DNA of 64,000 nucleotides from the NCBI RefSeq assembly GCF_036017065.1, contig NZ_JAYXHR010000001.1:620001-684000 (forward strand), given 5' to 3'. This stretch comes from Uliginosibacterium sp036017065. Lineage in GTDB: Bacteria > Pseudomonadota > Gammaproteobacteria > Burkholderiales > Rhodocyclaceae. The notes below the pieces were generated by a model. The model searched no databases. It saw only the letters and a program-made list of their open reading frames with translations, and was not told where the DNA came from. Below, piece after piece: positions 10,123-19,469 of the stretch; positions within the stretch are counted from its first letter, which is position 1, and each line of letters opens with the position of its first letter. The position numbers and the translations under genes were made by a program.

Positions 10123-10833
10123 TCATTCCTCCTCGTCATCGCGCGGCGGGTTGCCGTCGTAGATGAGATAGGTACGACGCTTCAGGTAGAAATCGCGTCG
10201 GTAGGCGTACTTGTCGAGGGCTGCGTTGTCGAGCACCGTCTCTGCCCCCAGCAGGAAGCTCCGGTCGCTGACGATCTGCATGCCGGCCATGGTGTTGCGC
10301 ACCGCCACGCGGTCGATGATCCGGAATGGATCGACATACTTGTCCACGAACAGCGCCGCGCCGTCACGCAAGGTACGCGGGCCGAAGAGCGGAACCTCCA
10401 CGAAGGGACCACCACCCACGCCCCAGACTGCAAGCGTCTGGCCGAAATCCTCGTCGTGCTTCTCAAGCCCCATTTCGCTGGCGACGTCGAAGGTGCCGAG
10501 GATGCCCACCGTGGAATTGACGAGGATACGCCCGACATCGGACGCGGCATCGCCGAACTTGCCTTGCAGCAGGTTGTTGAAAGCAATCCAGGTATCGCCG
10601 AAATTGCCCAGGAAGTTGGCAACCCAGGTACGGGCCGGCAGCGGCGTGACCGCCACGTAGGTCTCGGCCACCGGCTTCAGCACGTAGGTGTCGGCCGCGT
10701 CGTTGAAGGCATAGACGCCGCGGTTGAATTTTTCCCACGGATCACGTGGATCGCGCAGACCCTCCTGGGCCATGGCGACACCGTTCAACCCGACCAGGAG
10801 AACGAGCACTGACAGGCAACGGCGCAACATCAT
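10123..10833 (-). CDS. mlaA: MlaA (VacJ) family outer-membrane phospholipid-removal protein
   Basis: MlaA sits as a ring in the outer membrane and takes phospholipids from the outer leaflet. The start at ATGATG overlaps the mlaD stop, giving 236 residues; the frame runs further upstream only as a shadow of mlaD. DPWEKFNRGVYAFNDAADTYVLKP and the GGPFVEVPLFGP segment are family hallmarks. The signal peptide (LSVLVLLVGLNGVAMA) has no cysteine at its end, so the usual lipobox is missing and a type I cleavage after AMA is predicted. MlaA is normally a lipoprotein, so this is a real oddity. In enterics mlaA is unlinked from the other mla genes; here it is inside the operon. Confidence 0.93.
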   Translation of the reverse strand: MMLRRCLSVLVLLVGLNGVAMAQEGLRDPRDPWEKFNRGVYAFNDAADTYVLKPVAETYVAVTPLPARTWVANFLGNFGDTWIAFNNLLQGKFGDAASDVGRILVNSTVGILGTFDVASEMGLEKHDEDFGQTLAVWGVGGGPFVEVPLFGPRTLRDGAALFVDKYVDPFRIIDRVAVRNTMAGMQIVSDRSFLLGAETVLDNAALDKYAYRRDFYLKRRTYLIYDGNPPRDDEEE

Positions 10834-11300
10834 TTCGGTGCAGTACCTTCCGCTGCCTTGCTGAACATGAACTGGCTGATGAGCTTCTCCAGCACGACGG
10901 CCGACTGGGTCTTCATCATCGTATCGCCCGGCTGCAGCAATGCCTCGTCGCCGCCCGGCTCCATCCCGATGTACTGCTCGCCGAGCAGGCCGGAGGTGTT
11001 GATAGTGGCAAAGGTGTCTTTCGGAAAGGTGTAGCGATGGTCGATGTTCATGACCACCACCGCCTGGAAGCGTTCGCTGTCGTAGTCGATGTGGTGCACG
11101 CGACCGATCACCACGCCCGCGCTGCGTACCGGCGCACGCGGCTTGAGGCCGCCTATGTTGTCGAAGCGGGCCTGCAGCTCGTACGGCTCGACAATCTCGG
11201 TGCCACGCAGATTGCCCACCTGGACGGCCAGGAAGAACAGCGCCGCGATGCCCATCGCCACGAAGATACCCACCCACAAATCAATGGTTGTCCGTTTCAT
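10830..11300 (-). CDS. mlaD: MCE-domain phospholipid transport protein MlaD
   Basis: MlaD is anchored in the inner membrane and forms a hexameric MCE ring in the periplasm through which lipids pass. I start it at the ATG giving MKRTTIDLWVGIFVAMG; the 156-residue product then begins with a single membrane helix, as in the family. The MCE domain follows (residues about 36-118), including LQARFDNIGGLKPRAPVR and the FPKDTFATINTSGLLGEQYIG segment. The upstream in-frame extension is a shadow of mlaE. The gap to mlaE is 16 bases and the stop overlaps mlaA. Confidence 0.93.
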   Translation of the reverse strand: MKRTTIDLWVGIFVAMGIAALFFLAVQVGNLRGTEIVEPYELQARFDNIGGLKPRAPVRSAGVVIGRVHHIDYDSERFQAVVVMNIDHRYTFPKDTFATINTSGLLGEQYIGMEPGGDEALLQPGDTMMKTQSAVVLEKLISQFMFSKAAEGTAPK

Positions 11301-11316
11301 CGAATTCCCGATTGCT

Positions 11317-12102
11317 TCAGAACATGAACGCCGTGAGGACGAAATCCAGGCCAAGGATGACCAGCGCCGACGTGACGACAGTACGGGTCGTCGCACGCGA
11401 AACGCCCTCGGCCGTGGCGTCCGAGTCGTAACCTTCGAACACCGCGATCAGCGCCACCGCGATACCGAAGACCACGCTTTTGACGACGCCCCCGAGGACG
11501 TCGCGCTCGAAATCCACCTGTGACTGCATCTGCGACCAGAAACTGCCGGGATCCACGCCGATCTGCACCACCCCTACGAGGTAGCCGCCCAGCACTCCCA
11601 TGGCCGAGAACATGGCGGCCAGCAGGGGCATCGAAATCACCCCGCCCCAGAAGCGCGGCGCCACGACGCGCGCCACCGGGTTCACCGCCATCATGTCCAT
11701 GGCGGACAGCTGCTCCGTGGCCTTCATCAGCCCGATCTCGGCCGTGATGGCCGAACCTGCCCGGCTGGCGAACAGCAGACCGGCCAGTACCGGCCCCAGT
11801 TCCCGCGTCAGGGACAGGGCGACCAGCACGCCTAGCCACTCTTCGGAACCGTAGCGGCTGAGGGTGTCGTAGCCGTGCAGGGCCAACACCATGCCGACGA
11901 ACAGCCCGGACACGAGGATGATGATCAGCGACAGCACGCCGGAGAAGTAGATCTCCCGCATCAGCAGGTAGGGCCGGCGGAAGGTGGTCCCCGACATCAG
12001 CACGATGGCTGCCAGGAAGCGCGAGGCAAAACCCAGCCGCCAGATGGCGGACACTACCGAGTGCCCGAGGCGGACGAAGGGGCGCAACAGGATTTCAGGC
12101 AT
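11317..12102 (-). CDS. mlaE: phospholipid transport permease MlaE
   Basis: MlaE is the integral permease of the MlaFEDB complex. The chosen ATG (MPEILLRPFVRLG) gives 261 residues and overlaps the mlaF stop by 8 bases. An ATG 24 bases upstream would overlap by 32 bases and is less likely. MlaE family signatures are visible: GLFVGMVLALHGYDTL, ELGPVLAGLLFASRAGSAITAE and EQLSAMDMMAVNPV in the central part, and about five hydrophobic segments. Its order after mlaF and before mlaD is the conserved one. Confidence 0.94.
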   Translation of the reverse strand: MPEILLRPFVRLGHSVVSAIWRLGFASRFLAAIVLMSGTTFRRPYLLMREIYFSGVLSLIIILVSGLFVGMVLALHGYDTLSRYGSEEWLGVLVALSLTRELGPVLAGLLFASRAGSAITAEIGLMKATEQLSAMDMMAVNPVARVVAPRFWGGVISMPLLAAMFSAMGVLGGYLVGVVQIGVDPGSFWSQMQSQVDFERDVLGGVVKSVVFGIAVALIAVFEGYDSDATAEGVSRATTRTVVTSALVILGLDFVLTAFMF

Positions 12103-12958
12103 CCGCACTTCCCAGCAGTGCTTCACGGTAAGGGCGGGCCGGGTACTGGAAGGGCACCGGACCGTCCACCTCTCCCCACACGAACTGGTGCACCCAGGGG
12201 TCGGTCGACGCGCGGATTTCGTCCGGCGTGCCCTCGGCGATGATGCGGCCCTCCGACACGAAGTAGATGTAGTCGACGATCTGCAGGGATTCCTGCACGT
12301 CGTGGGTCACCACGATGGAGCTGGCGCCGAGTGCGTCGTTGAGGCGACGGATCAACTGACCGATGACGCCCAGCGAGATCGGATCCAGGCCCGCGAAGGG
12401 CTCGTCGTACATGATCAGCTGCGGGTCCAGCGCCACCGTACGCGCCAGCGCCACGCGCCGCGCCATGCCGCCGGACAGCTCGCTGGGCATCAGGTGCGCC
12501 GCACCGCGCAGGCCGACTGCGTGCAGCTTCATCAACACCAGGTCGCGAATGAGCTCTTCGGGCAGTTCGGTATGTTCATGCAGCGGGAAGGCGACGTTGT
12601 CATAGACGGACATGTCGGTGAACAACGCACCAAACTGGAACAACATGCCCATGCGGCGACGCAGGTCGTATAACCGTTCGCGATTGATGTCGGCTATCGA
12701 CTCGCCAAAGACCTTCAGTTCCCCGCCGCGCGCGCGCAGCTGACCGCCGATCAGGCGCATCAAGGTCGTCTTGCCGCAGCCGGATCCGCCCATGATGGCC
12801 ACCACCTTGCCGCGCGGTACGCGCAGGTTGATGCCACGCAGCACATCGCGTGCGTCGTAGCGGAAGTGGAGATCACGGATGTCGACGACCGGGGCGAGGT
12901 CGGGCGAAAGACTGGTCAAGGAGTTGTCCGTAAGACGGCTTATGGCTTTTCCGCGCAT
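12095..12958 (-). CDS. mlaF: phospholipid transport ATPase MlaF
   Basis: MlaF is the cytoplasmic ATPase that powers lipid movement through MlaE. From the ATG at 12958 the product has 287 residues; the first 25 or so are poorly conserved, so the true start could be further in. The domain shows Walker A GGSGCGKTTLMR near residue 67, signature SELSGGMARRVALAR near 155, Walker B LIMYDEPFAGLDP near 178 and the switch His in VVTHDVQE. It is the first gene of the mla-ABC-ibaG-murA-his series, and its promoter should lie in the 244-base divergent gap upstream, shared with prkA. Confidence 0.94.
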   Translation of the reverse strand: MRGKAISRLTDNSLTSLSPDLAPVVDIRDLHFRYDARDVLRGINLRVPRGKVVAIMGGSGCGKTTLMRLIGGQLRARGGELKVFGESIADINRERLYDLRRRMGMLFQFGALFTDMSVYDNVAFPLHEHTELPEELIRDLVLMKLHAVGLRGAAHLMPSELSGGMARRVALARTVALDPQLIMYDEPFAGLDPISLGVIGQLIRRLNDALGASSIVVTHDVQESLQIVDYIYFVSEGRIIAEGTPDEIRASTDPWVHQFVWGEVDGPVPFQYPARPYREALLGSADA

Positions 12959-13022
12959 TTTATCACGCCGCGTCAGTCTGCTCTGGCGGCGCACAATGCA
13001 TCTTCACGCCGGCCTCGCCAAC

Positions 13023-13038
13023 GGGCACGCCACCTGCT
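13023..13038 (+). promoter_or_regulatory. candidate sigma-54 promoter for the prkA operon
   Basis: GGGCACG, four bases, then CTGCT matches the sigma-54 consensus TGGCACG-N4-TTGCW at all invariant positions (GG at -24, GC at -12, 10 bases apart). Transcription would start near 13050, leaving about 150 bases of leader before prkA. In E. coli the homologous yeaGH operon is known to be sigma-54 dependent. I could not pick out a convincing activator site upstream. The rest of the 12959-13202 gap shows nothing else I can assign. Confidence 0.55.
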
Positions 13039-13202
13039 TTACTCCGAGTGAGGCAACGACGCCCGCGGCTTCGACAATGTCGGTGACGGGTGACGAAACT
13101 CCTGACTCAAGGCATGCGTCCAAGAGCCGTAAGTCCTGATGACGCCCCGCGCGTTTCTACCCGGTGACGTGCGCGGTTTCACACAACCGATGGAGGTGGC
13201 AG

Positions 13203-15125
13203 ATGAGCATTTTCAGCGCGTACCAAGCCCGTTTCGAAGCCAGCAAGGAAGAGGAATACTCCCTGCAGGAGTACCTCGAAATCTGCAAGAGCGATCGCTC
13301 GGCCTACGCGACGGCAGCTGAACGCATGCTGATGGCGATCGGCGAGCCGGAAATGGTCGACACCCGCCTCGACCCGCGCATCTCGCGCATCTTCTCCAAC
13401 AAGGTCATCAAGATCTATCCCGCCTTCCGCGAGTTCTACGGAATGGAGGAAGTGATCGAGAACATCGTGGCGTATTTCCGCCACGCCGCGCAGGGGCTGG
13501 AGGAAAAGAAGCAGATCCTCTACCTGCTCGGCCCCGTCGGCGGCGGCAAGAGCTCGCTAGCGGAGAAGCTGAAGTCGCTCATCGAGAAAGTCCCCTTCTA
13601 CGCGATCAAGGGTTCGCCGGTGCACGAATCGCCGCTCGGCCTGTTCGACCCGCTGGAAGACGGCAAGATCTTCGAGGACGACTACGGGATTCCCAGCCGC
13701 TACCTCAACACCATCATGTCGCCCTGGGCGGTCAAGCGCCTGCACGAGTTCAACGGCGACGTCACCAGGTTCCGCGTGGTGAAACTGCGGCCCACCGCAC
13801 TGACACAGACCGCGGTGGCCAAGACCGAACCGGGCGACGAGAACAACCAGGACATTTCCTCGCTGGTCGGCAAGATCGACATCCGCAAGCTGGAGCAGTA
13901 CTCGCAGAACGACCCGGACGCCTACTCCTATTCCGGCGGCCTGTGCCTGGCCAACCGCGGCTTGCTGGAATTCGTGGAAATGTTCAAGGCGCCCATCAAG
14001 GTGTTGCACCCCTTGCTGACCGCCACCCAGGAAGGCAACTACAAGGGCACGGAAGGCTTCGGCGCCATCCCCTTCGATGGCGTGGTGCTGGCCCACTCGA
14101 ACGAGTCGGAATGGCAGCAGTTCAAGAACAACAAGAACAACGAGGCCTTCCTCGACCGCATCTTCACCGTCAAGGTGCCGTACTGCATGCGTGTCACCGA
14201 CGAGGTGAAGATCTACGACAAGCTGCTGGTCAACAGCTCGCTGGCCGAAGCGCCGTGTGCGCCGGACACGCTGAAGATGCTCGCCCAGTTCGCCGTGCTC
14301 TCGCGCATGAAGGAACCGGAGAACTCCAGCATCTTCTCGAAGATGCGCGTCTACGACGGCGAGAACCTGAAGGACACCGACCCGAAGGCCAAGAGCTACC
14401 AGGAATACCGTGACTACGCCGGCGTCGACGAAGGCATGACCGGCCTGTCCACACGCTTCGCCTTCAAGGTGCTGTCGCGGGTGTTCAACTTCGATCACCG
14501 CGAAGTGGCCGCCAACCCGGTGCACCTGATGTACGTGCTGGAGCAGCAGATCGAGCAGGAACAGTACGCACCGGAAGTCGAGGCGCGCTACACCGCGTAC
14601 ATCAAGGAATTCCTGGCACCCCGCTACGCCGAGTTCATCGGCAAGGAGATCCAGACCGCCTATCTCGAGTCGTATTCCGAGTACGGCCAGAACATCTTCG
14701 ACCGCTACGTGACCTATGCGGACTTCTGGATCCAGGACCAGGAATACCGTGACCCGAACACCGGCGAGATCTTCGACCGCTCGGCACTGAACGACGAGCT
14801 GGAGAAGATCGAGAAGCCGGCCGGCATCAGCAACCCGAAGGACTTCCGCAACGAGGTGGTGAACTTCGTGCTGCGGGCACGTGCCAAGAATCATGGCAAG
14901 AACCCGAGCTGGTCGTCCTACGAGAAGCTGCGTGCGGTGATCGAGAAGAAGATGTTCTCCAATACCGAAGACCTGCTGCCGGTCATCTCCTTCACACCGA
15001 AGGGCAGCACCGACGAGCAGAAGAAGCACCAGGACTTCGTGAACCGCATGAAGGAGAAGGGCTACACCGAGAACCAGGTACGGCTGCTGTGCGACTGGTA
15101 TCTCCGCGTCCGCAAATCGTCCTGA
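13203..15125 (+). CDS. prkA: PrkA family serine protein kinase (YeaG-like)
   Basis: PrkA proteins pair an AAA-type ATPase domain with a kinase-like C-terminal domain; E. coli YeaG is linked to nitrogen-starvation and stationary-phase fitness. The start at 13203 has a strong GGAGG ribosome site 6 bases upstream and gives 640 residues, the family length. Walker A is GPVGGGKSS at residues 110-118. The C-terminal part (from about residue 420) is the PrkA kinase-like region. It is the first gene of a prkA-DUF444-spoVR module conserved in many proteobacteria. Whether it acts as a kinase or, as some recent work suggests for homologues, as a protease is not decided by the sequence. Confidence 0.95.
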   Translation: MSIFSAYQARFEASKEEEYSLQEYLEICKSDRSAYATAAERMLMAIGEPEMVDTRLDPRISRIFSNKVIKIYPAFREFYGMEEVIENIVAYFRHAAQGLEEKKQILYLLGPVGGGKSSLAEKLKSLIEKVPFYAIKGSPVHESPLGLFDPLEDGKIFEDDYGIPSRYLNTIMSPWAVKRLHEFNGDVTRFRVVKLRPTALTQTAVAKTEPGDENNQDISSLVGKIDIRKLEQYSQNDPDAYSYSGGLCLANRGLLEFVEMFKAPIKVLHPLLTATQEGNYKGTEGFGAIPFDGVVLAHSNESEWQQFKNNKNNEAFLDRIFTVKVPYCMRVTDEVKIYDKLLVNSSLAEAPCAPDTLKMLAQFAVLSRMKEPENSSIFSKMRVYDGENLKDTDPKAKSYQEYRDYAGVDEGMTGLSTRFAFKVLSRVFNFDHREVAANPVHLMYVLEQQIEQEQYAPEVEARYTAYIKEFLAPRYAEFIGKEIQTAYLESYSEYGQNIFDRYVTYADFWIQDQEYRDPNTGEIFDRSALNDELEKIEKPAGISNPKDFRNEVVNFVLRARAKNHGKNPSWSSYEKLRAVIEKKMFSNTEDLLPVISFTPKGSTDEQKKHQDFVNRMKEKGYTENQVRLLCDWYLRVRKSS

Positions 15126-15139
15126 CGATAGACGCTTCC

Positions 15140-15164
15140 GGAGTGGGTGCCAGGCACCCACTCC
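15140..15164 (+). terminator. intercistronic hairpin between prkA and the DUF444 gene
   Basis: A perfect 11-bp stem (GGAGTGGGTGC with GCACCCACTCC) and 3-base loop are followed by the pyrimidine run TTCCCCTTTCTCTC. It looks like a weak Rho-independent terminator or an mRNA-stabilising element. Because the downstream genes belong to the same module, partial read-through, giving more kinase than partner proteins, is the likely effect. Confidence 0.55.
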
Positions 15165-15190
15165 TTCCCCTTTCTCTCGCTGGGTAAGCC

Positions 15191-16459
15191 ATGGCCCGAA
15201 TCATTGATCGCCGCTTCGACAGCAAGAACAAGAGTGCTGTAAATCGCCAGCGGTTCATGCGCCGCTTCAAGGGACAGATCCGCCGCGCGGTGGCTGACGC
15301 CATCGACGGCCGTTCGATCAAGGACCTCGACAACGGCGAATCCGTCTCCATCCCGACCCGCGACCTTTCCGAGCCGCACTTCCAGCATGGCAGCGGCGGC
15401 ATCTGGGAGCAGGTGTTCTCCGGCAACGACCAGTTCTCCACCGGCGACGAAATCCAGCGCCCCATGGGTGGCGGTGGCAGCGGTGGCCAGGGCAAGGGCG
15501 CCAGCAACGAAGGCGAGAGCGAGGACGACTTCGTCTTCCAGCTGTCGCGCGAGGAGTTCCTCGACGTCTTCTTCGAGGACCTGGCCTTGCCCAACCTCGT
15601 GAAGACGCAGCTCGCGCAGATTCCCGAATACAAGTCGCAGCGCGCTGGTTACGCCAACGACGGCGTGCCGACCAATCTCAACCTCGTGCGTTCGATGCGT
15701 GGCGCGCTGGGCCGTCGCCTGGCACTGGGCGCGCCGTACCACGGCAAGATCCGCGAACTGCAGGCCGAGATCGACGAGCTGCTGAAGACGCGCAGCCCGG
15801 ACGACGAGGAAGTGAAACGCCTCCAGCATGACATCGGCGTGCTGCGCGCGAAGATCGAGGCCATCCCTTTCCTCGACACCTTCGACCTGCGCTACAACAA
15901 CCGCGTGAAGATCCCGCAGCCCTCGACGCGTGCGGTGATGTTCTGCCTGATGGACGTATCCGGCTCGATGGACGAGGAGAAGAAGGCGACCGCCAAGCGC
16001 TTCTTCATGCTGCTCTACCTCTTCCTGACGCGCACCTACGAGCACATCGACGTGGTGTTCATCCGTCACCACACAGTGGCGAAGGAAGTCGACGAGGAAG
16101 ACTTCTTCCACTCGCGCGAATCCGGCGGCACGGTGGTGTCCAGCGCGCTGGACCTGATGCGCGACGTCATCCAGGAACGCTACGCCACCGGCCTGTGGAA
16201 CATCTACGGCGCCCAGGCTTCGGACGGCGACAACTGGGAGAACGATTCGCCGCGCTGCCGCGAACTGCTGGCGCAGAGCATCCTGCCCTACATGCAGTAC
16301 TTCGCGTACATCGAGATCACGCCCGGCGAGCCGCAGAACCTGTGGCGGGAGTACGAAAAGCTGCAGGGCACGGCGTCCAACTTCGCCATGCAACGCATCG
16401 AGAGCTACGCCGACATCTACCCGGTGTTCCGCGAGCTGTTCAAGAAGACCCTGGTCTGA
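15191..16459 (+). CDS. yeaH: DUF444 / YeaH-like von Willebrand A domain protein
   Basis: This 422-residue protein belongs to the DUF444 (YeaH, sporulation YhbH) family. The N-terminal half is charged and has a Gly/Ser-rich linker around residues 92-106. The C-terminal half is a von Willebrand A-like domain with an intact metal-binding DxSxS motif (Asp255, Ser257, Ser259 in MDVSGSM). The molecular role is unknown. The protein always travels with PrkA and SpoVR, so it probably acts with the kinase. The gap to prkA is 65 bases and holds a hairpin; the gap to the next gene is 9 bases. Confidence 0.93.
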   Translation: MARIIDRRFDSKNKSAVNRQRFMRRFKGQIRRAVADAIDGRSIKDLDNGESVSIPTRDLSEPHFQHGSGGIWEQVFSGNDQFSTGDEIQRPMGGGGSGGQGKGASNEGESEDDFVFQLSREEFLDVFFEDLALPNLVKTQLAQIPEYKSQRAGYANDGVPTNLNLVRSMRGALGRRLALGAPYHGKIRELQAEIDELLKTRSPDDEEVKRLQHDIGVLRAKIEAIPFLDTFDLRYNNRVKIPQPSTRAVMFCLMDVSGSMDEEKKATAKRFFMLLYLFLTRTYEHIDVVFIRHHTVAKEVDEEDFFHSRESGGTVVSSALDLMRDVIQERYATGLWNIYGAQASDGDNWENDSPRCRELLAQSILPYMQYFAYIEITPGEPQNLWREYEKLQGTASNFAMQRIESYADIYPVFRELFKKTLV

Positions 16460-16468
16460 AAGGCAAAC

Positions 16469-18007
<1,539 letters not shown>

Positions 18008-18009
18008 GG

Positions 18010-18036
18010 TTCCGGCGGGCCCGTTGCGCGCCGGAA
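18010..18036. terminator. hairpin between convergent spoVR and methyltransferase genes
   Basis: TTCCGGCG pairs with CGCCGGAA across an 11-base loop in the 30-base gap between convergent genes. There is no T-run on either side, so termination is possible but not well supported. Confidence 0.35.
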
Positions 18037-18037
18037 G

Positions 18038-18802
18038 CTAGCCGCCCAGCCGTCCGATACGCAACGCCAGCGGCCAGCGAATGACGCGCGACTGGTAAGG
18101 GTCGCCCCAGGCGGGCAACAGCCGCTCTGCGAGCGTCACCGTGGGGTCCTGCTGGTTGGCGGCGATATAGCGTGCGGTCGCCGACCAGCTCCCCAGGTAG
18201 CCGAGGAATTGCGGCAGGTGCCAATGCACCTCCATGTCGAAAGACGGCGCCGTCAGCTCCGCATAGGGAAACGGCAGATCCCGATAGTCGTTCTCGACAT
18301 GACGACGTTCAGCCGGCCAGAAGGGGCCGACGACATCGCGGTAGAAATGCTGCACGATCTCGTCCAGCACCGGCTCCTGCAGCCGAACCACGCCGTAGCT
18401 CCACGCGGCAATCACACCGCGCGGCGTCAGTACGCGCTGCACTTCCGCGTGGAATGCATCAAGGTCGAACCAGTGCAGGGCCTGCGCCACCGTCACCAGC
18501 GCGACACTGCCCGCCTCCAGGCCGCTGGCTTTCTCGGGGCCGACCCGATACACCACGTGAGGATGCGCCGGTGCCGCAGCGATCTGCGCCGCATTGATGT
18601 CGGTGCCCAGCACGTTCACGAAGCGGTCGGCCAGACCCAGCGTTGCCTGCCCGCTTCCACAGCCGGCATCCCAGGCGAACTGGCGATGCGGCACCAGCGC
18701 GGTGAGATGGTCGAACAGCGCTTCAGGGTAGCGCGGGCGGAACTGCGCGTACGCGCCGGCCACCGGGGAGAACAGCCTGGAATGGTCCTTCGCCGCATCC
18801 AT
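18038..18802 (-). CDS. class I SAM-dependent methyltransferase
   Basis: The 254-residue protein has the Rossmann-fold SAM-binding motif I WDAGCGSGQA at residues 44-53, an acidic GTDINAAQ motif II near residue 70 and the post-II ALHWFDLDAFHAEVQRVLTPRG segment common to the methyltransferase type 11/25 group. The substrate is not evident. It resembles small-molecule methyltransferases of the yeast trans-aconitate (TMT1-like) group, but I would not name it. Its ribosome site GGAGGTGAGG lies in the 3' end of crcB, 3 bases away, so it is cotranscribed with the fluoride channel. Confidence 0.9.
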   Translation of the reverse strand: MDAAKDHSRLFSPVAGAYAQFRPRYPEALFDHLTALVPHRQFAWDAGCGSGQATLGLADRFVNVLGTDINAAQIAAAPAHPHVVYRVGPEKASGLEAGSVALVTVAQALHWFDLDAFHAEVQRVLTPRGVIAAWSYGVVRLQEPVLDEIVQHFYRDVVGPFWPAERRHVENDYRDLPFPYAELTAPSFDMEVHWHLPQFLGYLGSWSATARYIAANQQDPTVTLAERLLPAWGDPYQSRVIRWPLALRIGRLGG

Positions 18803-18805
18803 GCC

Positions 18806-19189
18806 TCACCTCCATGCCTGCATGCACCACCACCCCGCCCAGGTCGCCAGCAGGGAGCCGGCGACGTGCAGCGTGATCGTCAATCCTGCGGAACCGTATG
18901 CCTGCCGCTGCAGCATCCCGAAGACTTCGCCGGAGAAGCTGGAGAAGGTCGTCAGCCCGCCAAGGAAGCCTGTCGTCAGCAACAGTTTTTGCGCCGCGGG
19001 CAGCTCCGGCACCGCCTGGATCAGGAACAGCGCGACCCCCATCAGGAAGCCGCCGACCAGGTTCGCCACCAGGGTACCGAGCGGAAACGCCGCCAGCATC
19101 GGATTGAGCCAGAGTCCCAGGCCCCAGCGCAGCCACGCGCCTGTCGCTGCACCACCGCCTACCGCCGCCACGTTGATCCAGGTCGTCAT
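18806..19189 (-). CDS. crcB: fluoride ion channel CrcB (Fluc)
   Basis: CrcB/Fluc forms dual-topology dimers that export fluoride passively through the inner membrane. From the ATG giving MTTWINVAAVGGGAATG the protein has 127 residues and four membrane segments, the usual size. The family motifs GAWLRW, GTLVANLVGGFLMG and TGFLGGLTTFSSFSGE, with the conserved Asn and Phe residues of the pore, are intact. The frame is open upstream, but the extra 16 residues look non-native. I looked for a fluoride riboswitch in the 280-base gap upstream (19190-19469) and did not find one. Confidence 0.93.
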   Translation of the reverse strand: MTTWINVAAVGGGAATGAWLRWGLGLWLNPMLAAFPLGTLVANLVGGFLMGVALFLIQAVPELPAAQKLLLTTGFLGGLTTFSSFSGEVFGMLQRQAYGSAGLTITLHVAGSLLATWAGWWCMQAWR

Positions 19190-19394
19190 CGTTGTTGTGT
19201 GCTTCCGCCGTGCGCGGCACAGGATTGTTGTCCGCATTGCTTACAGCCAGCTTATCGCGCCCGCCAGACCATGCGCCCGTGGCGGGCTTCACGGGCACGC
19301 GGAAACAAGCCGTTCGCTGCGATGAACGCGGGCCAGGTCAGCGCGTTGACCTCAGGCGCACTGGAGGCTGGAGAGTGGAGACTGCCATCAAGCA

Positions 19395-19427
19395 GAAGGC
19401 CGCTCCCGTGTGACGGGAACGGCCTTC
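19395..19427 (-). terminator. terminator after metZ
   Basis: GAAGGCCG-C-TCCCGT pairs with ACGGGA-A-CGGCCTTC, a 15-bp stem with one mismatch and a 3-base loop, 40 bases after the metZ stop. The T-run on the minus strand is weak. The rest of 19190-19469 holds only an imperfect hairpin (GCCCGCCA/TGGCGGGC at 19259-19287) and no gene that I can support. Confidence 0.6.
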
Positions 19428-19469
19428 GATAAGTCCTTGCGACAGCCGGCGCGGCCTACCGCTGCACGC

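Noticed and set aside
10834..11277. N-terminal extension of the mlaA frame
   Set aside because: It is a shadow of mlaD. The true start at ATGATG is followed by a signal peptide and the family domain.
19190..19394. Fluoride riboswitch upstream of crcB
   Set aside because: I looked for the conserved GGNGAUGG and following pseudoknot blocks on the minus strand and did not see them. Only an imperfect hairpin is present.
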